Position numbers and translations under genes: made by a program. Shown piece by piece: positions 1 through 7,394 of a stretch of DNA of 19,824 bases. Origin of the DNA: SLFT01 sp964493075 (GTDB taxonomy: Bacteria > Hydrogenedentota > Hydrogenedentia > Hydrogenedentales > CAITNO01); assembly GCA_964493075.1 (NCBI GenBank), contig CAZBNU010000065.1, positions 1 to 19,824 of the forward strand, in the 5' to 3' direction. A model generated the notes under the pieces. That model was not told the DNA's origin. It ran no database searches and saw only the letters and a program-made list of their open reading frames with translations. Numbering within the stretch: position 1 is the stretch's first letter; each line of letters starts with the position of its first letter.

Positions 1-1668
1 GGCGTTTCCAATACGCTGATTGATTTTGGGCTCAACGAGACGCCCTTTCCGCTGTATGTCTGGAACAGTTTTAAGAACATACCGCTGATGCGCATTGAAG
101 CACAGGCCGATGTGGACTGGATAGAATTGAGTCCTGAAAGCGTTGAAAGTCTCTGGAAAGACGAGGCCTCCGGCTATGACCAGCGCTCCATCATCGTGCG
201 TATTAACCGCACCCTGCTGGAGGAGGGTGAGCATCAGGGTCTTATTACCCTGACCGCCTTTGGAATGCGCCCGCGCGAGGTTGAGGTGCGTGTGCTCATG
301 GAGAACGATGGGCGATTGTCAGGCCTTAACATTGTTGACCCCGTGTCGTTTTATTCAACTCCCTATCTTCTGGACTTTACCTTTTCCCTTCGCGATGCGG
401 ACGGCAATCCCGTCGTTGCCGATCCTGTGCAATTTGATATTGCCGCTTTTGAGGATAGCGAAGCCTTGCAGGCAATGGAAAATGGTCTGGCGGTGCTCAG
501 TGCGCCGCCACGACAGCTCCTACTGGATTTTGTGCTCGACTATTCACTCACCATGCAGAATACCTTTGGCGCCATTGCCAGTCTGGAAGAGGCAGTGCGT
601 AATGATATCCTCCGTTTCCTGAACCCTGAGGCAGCAGCCGGCATCACCGTTTTCAGCCGGGAAGACCGCCCACCTGTTGTCGTGTCCGACCTGACAACAG
701 ACCACGCCTTCATCCGAAGCGAACTGGGACTCATACAGCAGAATTATGTGGGCAGATTTACATCGGGTGCGCCGCTATTTGACGCTCTCATGGTCTCACT
801 GGACAAATTTGACGAGGGCTTCTTTTTTCTGGGCTTTTCGCTGGCGCCCCTTGAAGAGTGGCTCGGCATCGTTCAGCGGTTTACGGAAAAAGACACGCTC
901 CAGCAAAGTCGTCAGATAGTTGTGATTACCGATGGCTATGACACCTCAAGTGAAGCCACCATGGATGATGTAACCCGGCGGGCACGCAACCTGGCGGTTA
1001 GCATCAATGTGGTAGGCATTGGAAACCGCCCGAATCTTGCGACGTTGCTGCCCCTGGCAGGACAGACAAAAGGTGCGTATTTCTCCTATGCCCATGAACG
1101 GGAAAACATATCCCCCCATGTGCAGGAAATCGTGCAGAATCTTGATGGTCAGTACCAATTGCGATGGGCGACTTTGAAACGCCGGGACCAGGAATTTGCA
1201 GCGGAATTCCGGGTGTCCCTAAATGGACGGGAAGATGCCCATATCGCGGAAAAAGGATTTAATCCCGTCGACTACGCGGGCGACACGTTGCAGGGCATTA
1301 TGAACACGACACTACGGGACGACGGTCTCAGAAGTGATGTGGAAGTGCGCATGGAGTATATTCCACGATTCGTTTATGATTTGCGTTTATATGTTGAAAC
1401 CACCCATCCTTTTGAGGTGTGGATAGCGGATGCCGCAGAGGGCGGACTGCTTGGCGGCTGGGAACTGGAAACCACCCCTGTAAACGAAAAAGGCGCCTGG
1501 CTTCATTTTTACAACTTCGATGCGCCCCTTCCCTTTGCTGGCTACGGCACACTGTTCACACTGGACTTTGGCGAAGTGATATCCGAGACACGGCCCATGC
1601 TCACACAGATTGTTATTGATAATTCATTGTATGAGGATGCCGTTCATTTCGTGCTGGAAAATGAATAG
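1..1668 (+). CDS. Secreted von Willebrand A domain protein, 5' end missing
   Basis: The frame is open from base 1, so the first in-frame ATG (88) is probably internal and the true start and any signal peptide lie outside the window. Counting from that ATG, residues 1-70 together with the 29 before it look like an Ig/BACON-type beta-domain (DFG start, 'W..NS', 'VDWIELSPES', 'GLITLTAFG'). A VWA domain follows at about 140-345, with DYSLTM as the degenerate metal-site DxSxS and VVITDGYD as the later Asp loop; the usual 'TPLYDA' threonine loop reads GAPLFDAL. The last 120 residues are predicted beta-rich and could be a cohesin-like module ('LRLYVETT', 'GTLFTLDFG'). Related proteins are surface or lipoprotein binding factors. 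The partner is unknown. The VWA call is fairly secure; the flanking domain calls are by-eye resemblance. Confidence 0.7.
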   Translation, partial: GVSNTLIDFGLNETPFPLYVWNSFKNIPLMRIEAQADVDWIELSPESVESLWKDEASGYDQRSIIVRINRTLLEEGEHQGLITLTAFGMRPREVEVRVLMENDGRLSGLNIVDPVSFYSTPYLLDFTFSLRDADGNPVVADPVQFDIAAFEDSEALQAMENGLAVLSAPPRQLLLDFVLDYSLTMQNTFGAIASLEEAVRNDILRFLNPEAAAGITVFSREDRPPVVVSDLTTDHAFIRSELGLIQQNYVGRFTSGAPLFDALMVSLDKFDEGFFFLGFSLAPLEEWLGIVQRFTEKDTLQQSRQIVVITDGYDTSSEATMDDVTRRARNLAVSINVVGIGNRPNLATLLPLAGQTKGAYFSYAHERENISPHVQEIVQNLDGQYQLRWATLKRRDQEFAAEFRVSLNGREDAHIAEKGFNPVDYAGDTLQGIMNTTLRDDGLRSDVEVRMEYIPRFVYDLRLYVETTHPFEVWIADAAEGGLLGGWELETTPVNEKGAWLHFYNFDAPLPFAGYGTLFTLDFGEVISETRPMLTQIVIDNSLYEDAVHFVLENE

Positions 1669-1697
1669 ATGCGCAATACAGATTGAAGGTTAGTTTT

Positions 1698-2084
1698 ATG
1701 GATTTTCGATGTCCCCGATGCGGGGCGATGTTGGATATGGAGACAACCCAAAAGGGTACGCACATTCAATGTCCCGGCTGTGGCGCCTTCTTTCGATCAG
1801 GGGAGGCCTTACGAACAATGACAGGTGGCCAGGATGATGTGATTGATGTCCGGGCCGAGGTGATCTCGCCGGATGGGGACGCTGCTGACAGGGACGAGGT
1901 GCTGGAGACCAGGGTGGATTACGGTGCAGCAGAATACCGAAGTCAAAATGAGGAACCGCCCGTCTACTTCGCAAGACATTTCACGGTGGAAAGGCGCGAG
2001 GGATGCGGGTGCAGTGGCTGCGGATGTCTGGCGGTTCTGTTTTTGCTACTCTACCTGATGGCAGGCTGCATGGCGACACTGTAG
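1698..2084 (+). CDS. Small zinc-ribbon protein with C-terminal membrane anchor
   Basis: A 128-residue protein. The N-terminus carries a four-cysteine zinc ribbon, CPRC at 5-8 and CPGC at 25-28, spaced as in the short 'zinc-ribbon then linker then TM' proteins common in planctomycete-like genomes. Residues 35-95 are acidic and probably disordered. Near the C-terminus a cysteine/glycine patch (CGCSGCGC) directly precedes one hydrophobic segment (LAVLFLLLYLMAGC), so the protein is probably tail-anchored with the ribbon in the cytoplasm. I chose ATG 1698 because GAAGG lies about 8 bases upstream; a TTG at 1683 in the same frame lies on top of that site. It follows the VWA gene by 29 bases on the same strand, suggesting cotranscription. 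No specific function can be given. Confidence 0.7.
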   Translation: MDFRCPRCGAMLDMETTQKGTHIQCPGCGAFFRSGEALRTMTGGQDDVIDVRAEVISPDGDAADRDEVLETRVDYGAAEYRSQNEEPPVYFARHFTVERREGCGCSGCGCLAVLFLLLYLMAGCMATL

Positions 2085-2107
2085 GCGCTCACGAAAGACA
2101 ACACAAA

Positions 2108-2521
2108 TCAGGAAGAAGCCCCTGCTTTTTGCTGCGTGTTCTTTGGCGGGAAATTATTGCCGTCTGGTTTTTTCATGGCGCACTGTCCTTCAAAAAGAAC
2201 GCCCTCATGAATACTGATGCGCGGCGCACAAATGTCGCCCACCACTTTCCCCTTGGAGGTTATTTCAATACGGTCAATTGCCTGAATGTTGCCATGCACT
2301 TCACCGCTGACAATAACCTGACCACCTGCCAGGTCGCCTTTAACCTTGCCCGATTCAAGCACCACAACACTGTCTTCGCTCAGCACCTTGCCGTCAATGT
2401 TGCCCTCTATGCGAATGGTGCCTTTACACTTCAGTTCGCCTGTGAGCAACGTACCCGGTCCAATCATCGTCACCACTTTGTTTTCGTTATAGGTGTTCTT
2501 GTTTTTAAGTGAGTCAAGCAT
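2108..2521 (-). CDS. Bactofilin
   Basis: A 137-residue protein whose core (about 15-120) is a right-handed beta-helix of short hydrophobic repeats with regular glycines, as in bactofilins: 'GTLLTGELKCKGTIRIEG', 'GKVLSEDSVVVLESGKVKGD', 'GQVIVSGEVHGNI', 'DRIEITSKGKVVGDI'. The flexible N- and C-terminal tails are also typical. Bactofilins polymerise without nucleotide at the inner membrane and localise wall enzymes. The start ATG lies 3 bases after the stop codon of the M23 peptidase, so the two are one transcript and probably translationally coupled; the ribosome site is weak (ACGGAT). The same pairing of M23 endopeptidase and bactofilin is known for CcmA/Csd1 in Helicobacter and BacA/LmdC-type systems, so a role in cell curvature or local peptidoglycan remodelling is the best inference. 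Confidence 0.92.
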   Translation of the reverse strand: MLDSLKNKNTYNENKVVTMIGPGTLLTGELKCKGTIRIEGNIDGKVLSEDSVVVLESGKVKGDLAGGQVIVSGEVHGNIQAIDRIEITSKGKVVGDICAPRISIHEGVLFEGQCAMKKPDGNNFPPKNTQQKAGASS

Positions 2522-2524
2522 AGG

Positions 2525-3538
2525 TTAATCCGTAAGATATTTTGCGGGGTCTGTTGGACGCCCTTTTACATGTACTTCATAATGGAGATGAGCGCCCGTG
2601 CTTCTGCCGGTGCTGCCCACGCGTCCAACAGCATCGCCGCGTCCGACGGCTTTACCAGGGCGCACTTCCATCGAGGATAAGTGAGCGTAAGTCGTTTGCA
2701 AGCCATTGCCGTGGTCTATTATAACAGTATTGCCAAGGTAATTCATATACTCAGCCTTTTTAACAACACCTTTGGCGGTTGCACGAACTGTTGTGCCGTG
2801 GCGGGCAGAGATGTCTGTGCCGTCATGGTGGCGTACCCGCTTGTTAAAGGGATCGCGACGATATCCGAAATTCGAGGAGATGCGTCCTACGCCCCGCGAA
2901 AGCGGCCAACCTGCAGGCACCCGTTCAATGCGGTCCAACTGGGCTTCCATGTCGGTTACCAGTTCTCCCAGACTACGCGACCGTAACCGAATTTCTTCAA
3001 CTATCATATCTGCCGACGGCCGCGCCATGCCGTAAATGACAAAGGGTGGGCGGGTTATTTCCGAGCTACCGACATAATCAAAAGGCCCTACCCGTGCGGG
3101 GCCGCCGCCACGCCCACCACCACCTGTGGTATCGGTTTCAAAAGCAGGCTTCTGGCGCGGCGCCAAACCCGTAATTTCCCGGGCGCGACTTTCCATGTCG
3201 TACAAATCGGTCAATTCTGAGGTAATGGCTGTTATGCTGGCTTCATATTCCGCACGCAGCCGCGCCTCTATCTGGCGTGCTTCTTCACGGCTGATGCCTG
3301 ACTCCACTGTGGGAGCAGGCGCAACCGCAGACGCATTTTCCAGTTCAAGCATACGATTGGCCTGACGCAGCAAAGCTGCACGCTCAGACATCTGGTGGTT
3401 GCGCTGATAGAAAAACGCTGCTGTAAAGGATAAAAGGATTATAAAACCGCAAACGCTCCAGAAGTGAAGGTCGCTGAGTGTGAGCGTACTTGTACAGCCC
3501 TCACCTTGCGGAATCAACATCACCGTCCATTTTTTCAT
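2525..3538 (-). CDS. Membrane-anchored M23 family metallopeptidase
   Basis: A 337-residue peptidoglycan endopeptidase. After the short start MKKWTVMLIPQGEG, one membrane segment (about 24-43) anchors it, followed by helical coiled-coil stretches (about 47-125 and 175-210), a glycine-rich linker (GGGGRGGG, 139-146) and a LytM/M23 domain at about 220-335. The zinc and catalytic residues are present: HxxxD (H238, D242), H286 in YAH, and HLH (H317, H319). It is therefore likely active, cutting peptide cross-links in the periplasm. The start at 3538 is preferred over the in-frame GTG at 3610, because AGGAG lies about 12 bases upstream and family members begin just like this; the 24 extra residues are arginine-rich and have no ribosome site. 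It is the first gene of a two-gene operon with bactofilin, driven by the promoter at 3660-3689. Confidence 0.9.
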   Translation of the reverse strand: MKKWTVMLIPQGEGCTSTLTLSDLHFWSVCGFIILLSFTAAFFYQRNHQMSERAALLRQANRMLELENASAVAPAPTVESGISREEARQIEARLRAEYEASITAITSELTDLYDMESRAREITGLAPRQKPAFETDTTGGGGRGGGPARVGPFDYVGSSEITRPPFVIYGMARPSADMIVEEIRLRSRSLGELVTDMEAQLDRIERVPAGWPLSRGVGRISSNFGYRRDPFNKRVRHHDGTDISARHGTTVRATAKGVVKKAEYMNYLGNTVIIDHGNGLQTTYAHLSSMEVRPGKAVGRGDAVGRVGSTGRSTGAHLHYEVHVKGRPTDPAKYLTD

Positions 3539-3659
3539 AATCAATCCAGTCTCCTGGCGATTTCGGCGAAACGCCGTCTTCCTCCGCACCTGGCGGATTA
3601 TGCCGTGCACTTACATCATCTCATCGTGTCACGTCCTATCCCGTTCCAAGTCCAACGCA

Positions 3660-3689
3660 ACTATAGCACAGCCCTTGTAAATATGTCAA
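3660..3689 (-). promoter_or_regulatory. Sigma70-type promoter of the M23-bactofilin operon
   Basis: On the minus strand a perfect -35 box TTGACA (3689-3684) is separated by 18 bases from the -10 box TATAGT (3665-3660), one mismatch from consensus. It points at the M23 gene and leaves a 5' untranslated leader of roughly 115 bases before ATG 3538. This is the best promoter match I saw in the window. The start site itself is inferred. Confidence 0.7.
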
Positions 3690-4130
3690 CAGGAGTTTTC
3701 TCTTTTATTAAGGTTGTGTATCGTTATGGAACATGGGGGGGGTAGGCAGGGGGGAGAGGGGGCCATGGATAGTCTGGCAGGGAACCGGGCTGCTGCAGAC
3801 GTTTCAATGACACCATCGTCAAGATGATAAAGGACGACGGTGCTACCCCTGGCTAGAATTGAATGCATCCTTTCAGGGTACCACTGGATAACAGCCATTG
3901 GTTAGTCAGATGACAGATGATTATCTGTCGCGCCGCGGACGCCGCTTCTTCCGGGGAAAGTCCGCGTTGATGTGCGTAAATAGGTAATCTGGCTGACAAC
4001 AATTTTAGACCGTTTGATATAGGAGTCTAAGAAAGTGCATACTTTTTACAGTTCAATCACAACCTTTGGTGGTATTGCTAATAAGCCCCTATTATTCAAT
4101 GGCTTAAAATATATTGAGGAAATAGTAGTT
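3690..4130. other. Intergenic region between divergent genes: G-rich tract and two stem-loops
   Basis: No convincing gene is present here. The stretch holds a G-rich tract at 3735-3762 (runs of 8, 2, 6 and 5 G on the plus strand), a perfect 7-bp stem with a 4-base loop at 3912-3929 (GACAGAT/ATCTGTC), and a second perfect 7-bp inverted repeat at 3934-3966 (CGCGGAC/GTCCGCG). A weak promoter-like pair, CTGACA (3993-3998) and GATATA (4016-4021) with a 17-base spacer, faces the radical SAM gene. An in-frame GTG at 4035 with AGGAG upstream could extend that gene into this region by 32 codons. I saw no B12-box, so a cobalamin riboswitch is not supported. Confidence 0.5.
3912..3966 (+). promoter_or_regulatory. 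Two adjacent stem-loops upstream of the radical SAM gene
   Basis: The first hairpin is GACAGAT-GATT-ATCTGTC (3912-3929), a perfect stem of 7 bp. The second is CGCGGAC (3934-3940) pairing with GTCCGCG (3960-3966) around a 19-base loop. Neither is followed by a T-run, so they are not classical terminators. They could be leader RNA structures or an operator; the direction of action is not shown by the sequence. Confidence 0.35.
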
Positions 4131-5636
4131 ATGGCTTCTTCCTACAAATATGATTTCGCCATGGTATTTTGTCCCAGATGGGGCGTGAAAGTACCTTGGA
4201 CTGCCCCTGCCTATTTGATTGAAGCCGTGCGGTCACGCGGCTTTTCCGCCCAATATATTGACTTCAATATTTATCATTACTATGCAACAAAAATTTCTGA
4301 ACTATGGACGGAAAACAAATACCATCAGTTCTGGAAAACACAGGATCTAAGCTGGTTCCTCAAAAGAAGTAATCTTGATCAGATAAGTGCACCTGTAGTT
4401 GGCTTTTCCCTTACCGATACAAATCTGCAGCTGAGTATTGCCATTGCACGTGCATTAAAAAAGCGTGATCCCAACATCACCATCCTGTTTGGCGGCCACC
4501 GTATTTTCTTCCCGGAAGACCCTGAAGAGCAGGTACCGCTAGATGCCTGTGATGCCATTGTAAAGGGGGAAGGGGAACTGACATTACTCGATATTCTTGA
4601 GAATGGACTTGACAACAACCTCGGCACCTATACGCCAGGTTCTGACGGCTGGCAGTTCAACGGCGAACGCCCCCTCATCAAAGACCTCGACATGTTCCCC
4701 TGGCCACGATACGAAGATGTAAACTGGGAATTGTTTGAAGACATACCCGCACAAATTATGGGAAGTCGCGGCTGCATTAACCGATGCAGTTTTTGTAACG
4801 ATATTGTACGTGCACAATATAAATATCGAAGGCGGTCGCCCGAACACATCACGGAAGAAATGCTCTACTTGAAAGCAAGGCATGGTGTGCATACCTTCAC
4901 TTTCAATGATCCGCTGATAAATGGGCACTACCCCAGCCTTGATGAGCAGTGTGACCTTCTCCTAAAGCATAACTTCAACCGCCCCTGGTATGGCAATTTT
5001 GCTATTCGGGCTGATATGCCTATGGATCTTTTACGCAAGGCACAACAGGCAGGTCTCGAAAAGGCCATTCTCGGCTTAGAATGTGCCAGTCCAAAAGTAC
5101 TGAAACTCATGAAAAAGAAATTTACGGTTGAAGAGGCGGAATATTTTATCAATCGCCTCAATGAGGCCGGGATATTGGTGGAGCTGAACCTGATTGTGGG
5201 GTTCCCCGGCGAGACAGAAGAAAATTTTCAACAAACCCTCCAATTCCTGAAGCAGGTAGGGCCAAAGATTTCAATGATTACCAGTGTTGCCACCCTTAAC
5301 GTGGATCACTCCTACCTGTGGGACCACCTGGATGAATACAACATTGACTTCAAGCCTGGGAAAGACCGCCATATCTCCTGGAAAACCACGGATGGCAGCA
5401 ACACCTACGCAGTCCGTATTGACAGGGCCAGACGACTTTTCCAACTTGCAGAGGAAATGAATCTTACCCACATGCGTTTCGATGGTGATATTGAACTCAA
5501 AGAATATGCGCTAACCATGGATGAGATTCTTGCCAGACAGCGTATACGTGCGGCGAAGCATTACACCAAAAAGGTGCTGACAAAGATGGGAGTTTTTACA
5601 CCCGCCAAAAGGGTAATGAAAAAACTCGGCCTGTAA
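4131..5636 (+). CDS. B12-binding-domain radical SAM protein
   Basis: A 501-residue protein with the layout of cobalamin-dependent radical SAM enzymes. Residues about 5-165 form a Rossmann-like B12-binding domain (WTAPAYLIEAVRSRGF, GFSLTDTNLQLSIA, ITILFGGHR, DAIVKGEGE). A radical SAM barrel follows with the cluster motif C215-x3-C219-x2-C222 (GCINRCSFC). Later barrel motifs are FTFNDP, ILGLECASPKVLKLM and LIVGFPGETEENF. Class B relatives methylate unactivated carbons or rearrange lipids and cofactors; the substrate here is unknown. The start at ATG 4131 has GAGG 11 bases upstream and puts the first beta-strand near the N-terminus; GTG 4035, also with AGGAG, is a real alternative adding 32 residues. 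It is followed by the SGNH gene after 86 bases and faces the glycan-export operon, suggesting modification of a surface glycan or lipid. Confidence 0.88.
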   Translation: MASSYKYDFAMVFCPRWGVKVPWTAPAYLIEAVRSRGFSAQYIDFNIYHYYATKISELWTENKYHQFWKTQDLSWFLKRSNLDQISAPVVGFSLTDTNLQLSIAIARALKKRDPNITILFGGHRIFFPEDPEEQVPLDACDAIVKGEGELTLLDILENGLDNNLGTYTPGSDGWQFNGERPLIKDLDMFPWPRYEDVNWELFEDIPAQIMGSRGCINRCSFCNDIVRAQYKYRRRSPEHITEEMLYLKARHGVHTFTFNDPLINGHYPSLDEQCDLLLKHNFNRPWYGNFAIRADMPMDLLRKAQQAGLEKAILGLECASPKVLKLMKKKFTVEEAEYFINRLNEAGILVELNLIVGFPGETEENFQQTLQFLKQVGPKISMITSVATLNVDHSYLWDHLDEYNIDFKPGKDRHISWKTTDGSNTYAVRIDRARRLFQLAEEMNLTHMRFDGDIELKEYALTMDEILARQRIRAAKHYTKKVLTKMGVFTPAKRVMKKLGL

Positions 5637-5722
5637 AATGAAGATCGTTTTATCTCTCTCTATTGATTCGTTTTTGTTGATATTACTTTGTTTAAACGCT
5701 TCCGTTTTGTGAATTATAAATT

Positions 5723-7339
5723 ATGAGTTACATATTTTACCTTGTCACAGCGTGTGTTCTTGCCATCTTGCCTGTCCTCAACGGTTATGTCTATATAGCC
5801 TCTATTCTCTTTATTCTGGCTTTACTGTCACCAATCAAAGTGCTTGTGGCACAATGGATAGTCATATTGTCATGGATTCTCTGGTGCGGTAGGGCAGGCG
5901 GCCCGCCTCTGATGCTTGATGAATACTATTTGTATTTGCTGAATGTATTTACCTTTATCCTTGGCGTCCCTTTTTATATTTCCCATCGCAGACAGCCACA
6001 GAAACCGTGGGTGCGATTTTTTCTTGTACCGACACGCTATATTCTCCTGGCCTTTGCAGTGCTCTTGTTGTTATCACCTCTTTTCCGTTCTTACCCTGTC
6101 TCCAACATCGTTTGGGCCTTCTTGTGCCTTCTATATGGATGTTTTTTGCCGAAGGCCAAAATGCAGATACAATTTTCAACGATACTGGGTTACATCGTAC
6201 TATTTAGTCTCATGACGATCGCTACCCTGATTCTTGTGGAAGTAGGCGTGCGCCTGTTTTTCGTTGCTCCCCCCAAACCGGGTCGTTATTTTATGCCCCA
6301 CTCGGAAGCCATTTTTACGCTTCGTCCCAACGCATTTGCAATCGACACGATACTGGATAATGACGACAAAGTAAGAGAGAGCGCGGTAAAAATATCCAGC
6401 CAAGGCATCCGGGATCGTGAATATGGGCCAAAATCCCCGGATGAATTTCGGGTCGTACTGCTTGGTGATTCTTTTACAATGGGTCTGACATTGAATCAGG
6501 AAGAAACTATAGGTGCAGCGCTTGAGCACTTGTTTGCTGACGAAAAAACTGGTAAGCAGGTACGTTTTATTAACTGTGGTGTTAGTGGTTACGCACCCTG
6601 GCAGGAGCGGATATTTCTGAAGGAACGTGGAATTCCTCTTGAACCCGATATGGTAATTCTGCAACTCTTTCCAATAAACGATATTCCGGGATCATACAGC
6701 AAAGTCGGTGGTTACTTGGAGTCCATTGACCCCTTGTGGGAAAACGATTTGAGGAATTTCAGGCGACAACACGAGTTGCCCTTTTGTATTGAACGGTTCT
6801 GTAAACAACAGTCACAGGCATACCGTTTATATCTCGCCGCCGCAAACTCTCCCGGAATTATCAGACCCTTGATCAGTGATTTGCGCTTTGTTCCGAAAAA
6901 AAAATATCCCCCAATACATCAGCTATCCAATCGGCCTTTTCCTGTTGAGGTATGTCTCGTGGACTATTACCCTGCATTGCAGGAAGCGTGGGATATCTAC
7001 CGCGAAAGCATCAAGTCAATACGCGATGATTGCATTCAAAAAGGTATCCCGCTTTTGGCATATGCCCATAGCGGTATCATTGCCGGCGAACCGGAGAAAT
7101 GGAAAGAACTTAATGCGGCGTTCCCAGACACTCCCTATGAAATGAACAAAGACATACGTATTACAAACGAATTGCTAAAAGAACTTGGCATCCCCTGCAT
7201 AGACATTCTCGCGTCTCTGCTGGCTCATAACCAATATGACCTCTATTTCGTCCACGATGGTCACTTTACTCCCAAAGGGGCACAGGTTGTTGCAGAATGT
7301 ATCAAGCGCTTTCTTACAGAAAACAACTACATTAAATAA
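5723..7339 (+). CDS. Multi-pass membrane SGNH/GDSL hydrolase or acyltransferase-like protein
   Basis: A 538-residue protein. The first 180 residues are strongly hydrophobic, with about six candidate membrane segments (roughly 3-20, 22-50, 68-86, 104-121, 127-143, 153-180). A soluble SGNH domain follows at about 240-535: block I GDSFTMG with Ser250 as nucleophile, block II GVSGY with Gly near 286, block III PIND with Asn319, and block V HDGHFTP with Asp512 and His514. All catalytic positions are present. Such domains remove or transfer acyl groups; fused or adjacent membrane parts are typical of glycan O-acetylation (AlgX/AlgJ-, OafA-type logic), so transfer or removal of an acyl group on an exported glycan is the inference. 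The N-terminal part is not recognisably a standard acyltransferase-3 domain. No strong ribosome site precedes ATG 5723. Confidence 0.8.
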   Translation: MSYIFYLVTACVLAILPVLNGYVYIASILFILALLSPIKVLVAQWIVILSWILWCGRAGGPPLMLDEYYLYLLNVFTFILGVPFYISHRRQPQKPWVRFFLVPTRYILLAFAVLLLLSPLFRSYPVSNIVWAFLCLLYGCFLPKAKMQIQFSTILGYIVLFSLMTIATLILVEVGVRLFFVAPPKPGRYFMPHSEAIFTLRPNAFAIDTILDNDDKVRESAVKISSQGIRDREYGPKSPDEFRVVLLGDSFTMGLTLNQEETIGAALEHLFADEKTGKQVRFINCGVSGYAPWQERIFLKERGIPLEPDMVILQLFPINDIPGSYSKVGGYLESIDPLWENDLRNFRRQHELPFCIERFCKQQSQAYRLYLAAANSPGIIRPLISDLRFVPKKKYPPIHQLSNRPFPVEVCLVDYYPALQEAWDIYRESIKSIRDDCIQKGIPLLAYAHSGIIAGEPEKWKELNAAFPDTPYEMNKDIRITNELLKELGIPCIDILASLLAHNQYDLYFVHDGHFTPKGAQVVAECIKRFLTENNYIK

Positions 7340-7394
7340 CCTTTTCGGCATTGACAATATGGCCCCCGCTTAGCCGCTCTTTCATCAAATTAAG

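Noticed and set aside
2003..2512. 169-codon plus-strand frame opposite bactofilin
   Set aside because: It is the antisense of the bactofilin repeats and has no family features; bactofilin on the minus strand is unambiguous.
3539..3610. Longer M23 start at GTG 3610
   Set aside because: No Shine-Dalgarno sequence; the added 24 residues are arginine-rich and would place a charged tail before the typical MKKWTVMLIP start.
3686..3898. 70-codon minus-strand reading frame upstream of the M23 gene
   Set aside because: It runs through the G-rich tract, giving a run of Pro and Cys, ends inside the promoter of the M23 gene, and has no ribosome site or recognisable motif.
3951..3966. GGGGAAAGTCC, similar to the conserved start of bacterial RNase P RNA
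   Set aside because: The remaining conserved RNase P regions are absent, and it is part of a simple inverted repeat between two coding regions.
4035..4130. GTG start at 4035 for the B12 radical SAM gene
   Set aside because: Not fully excluded: AGGAG lies 9 bases upstream. ATG 4131 was preferred because the first recognisable strand of the B12 domain starts just after it.
7340..7394. A terminator between the convergent SGNH and glycosyltransferase genes
   Set aside because: No stem of useful length followed by a T-run is visible on either strand in these 55 bases.
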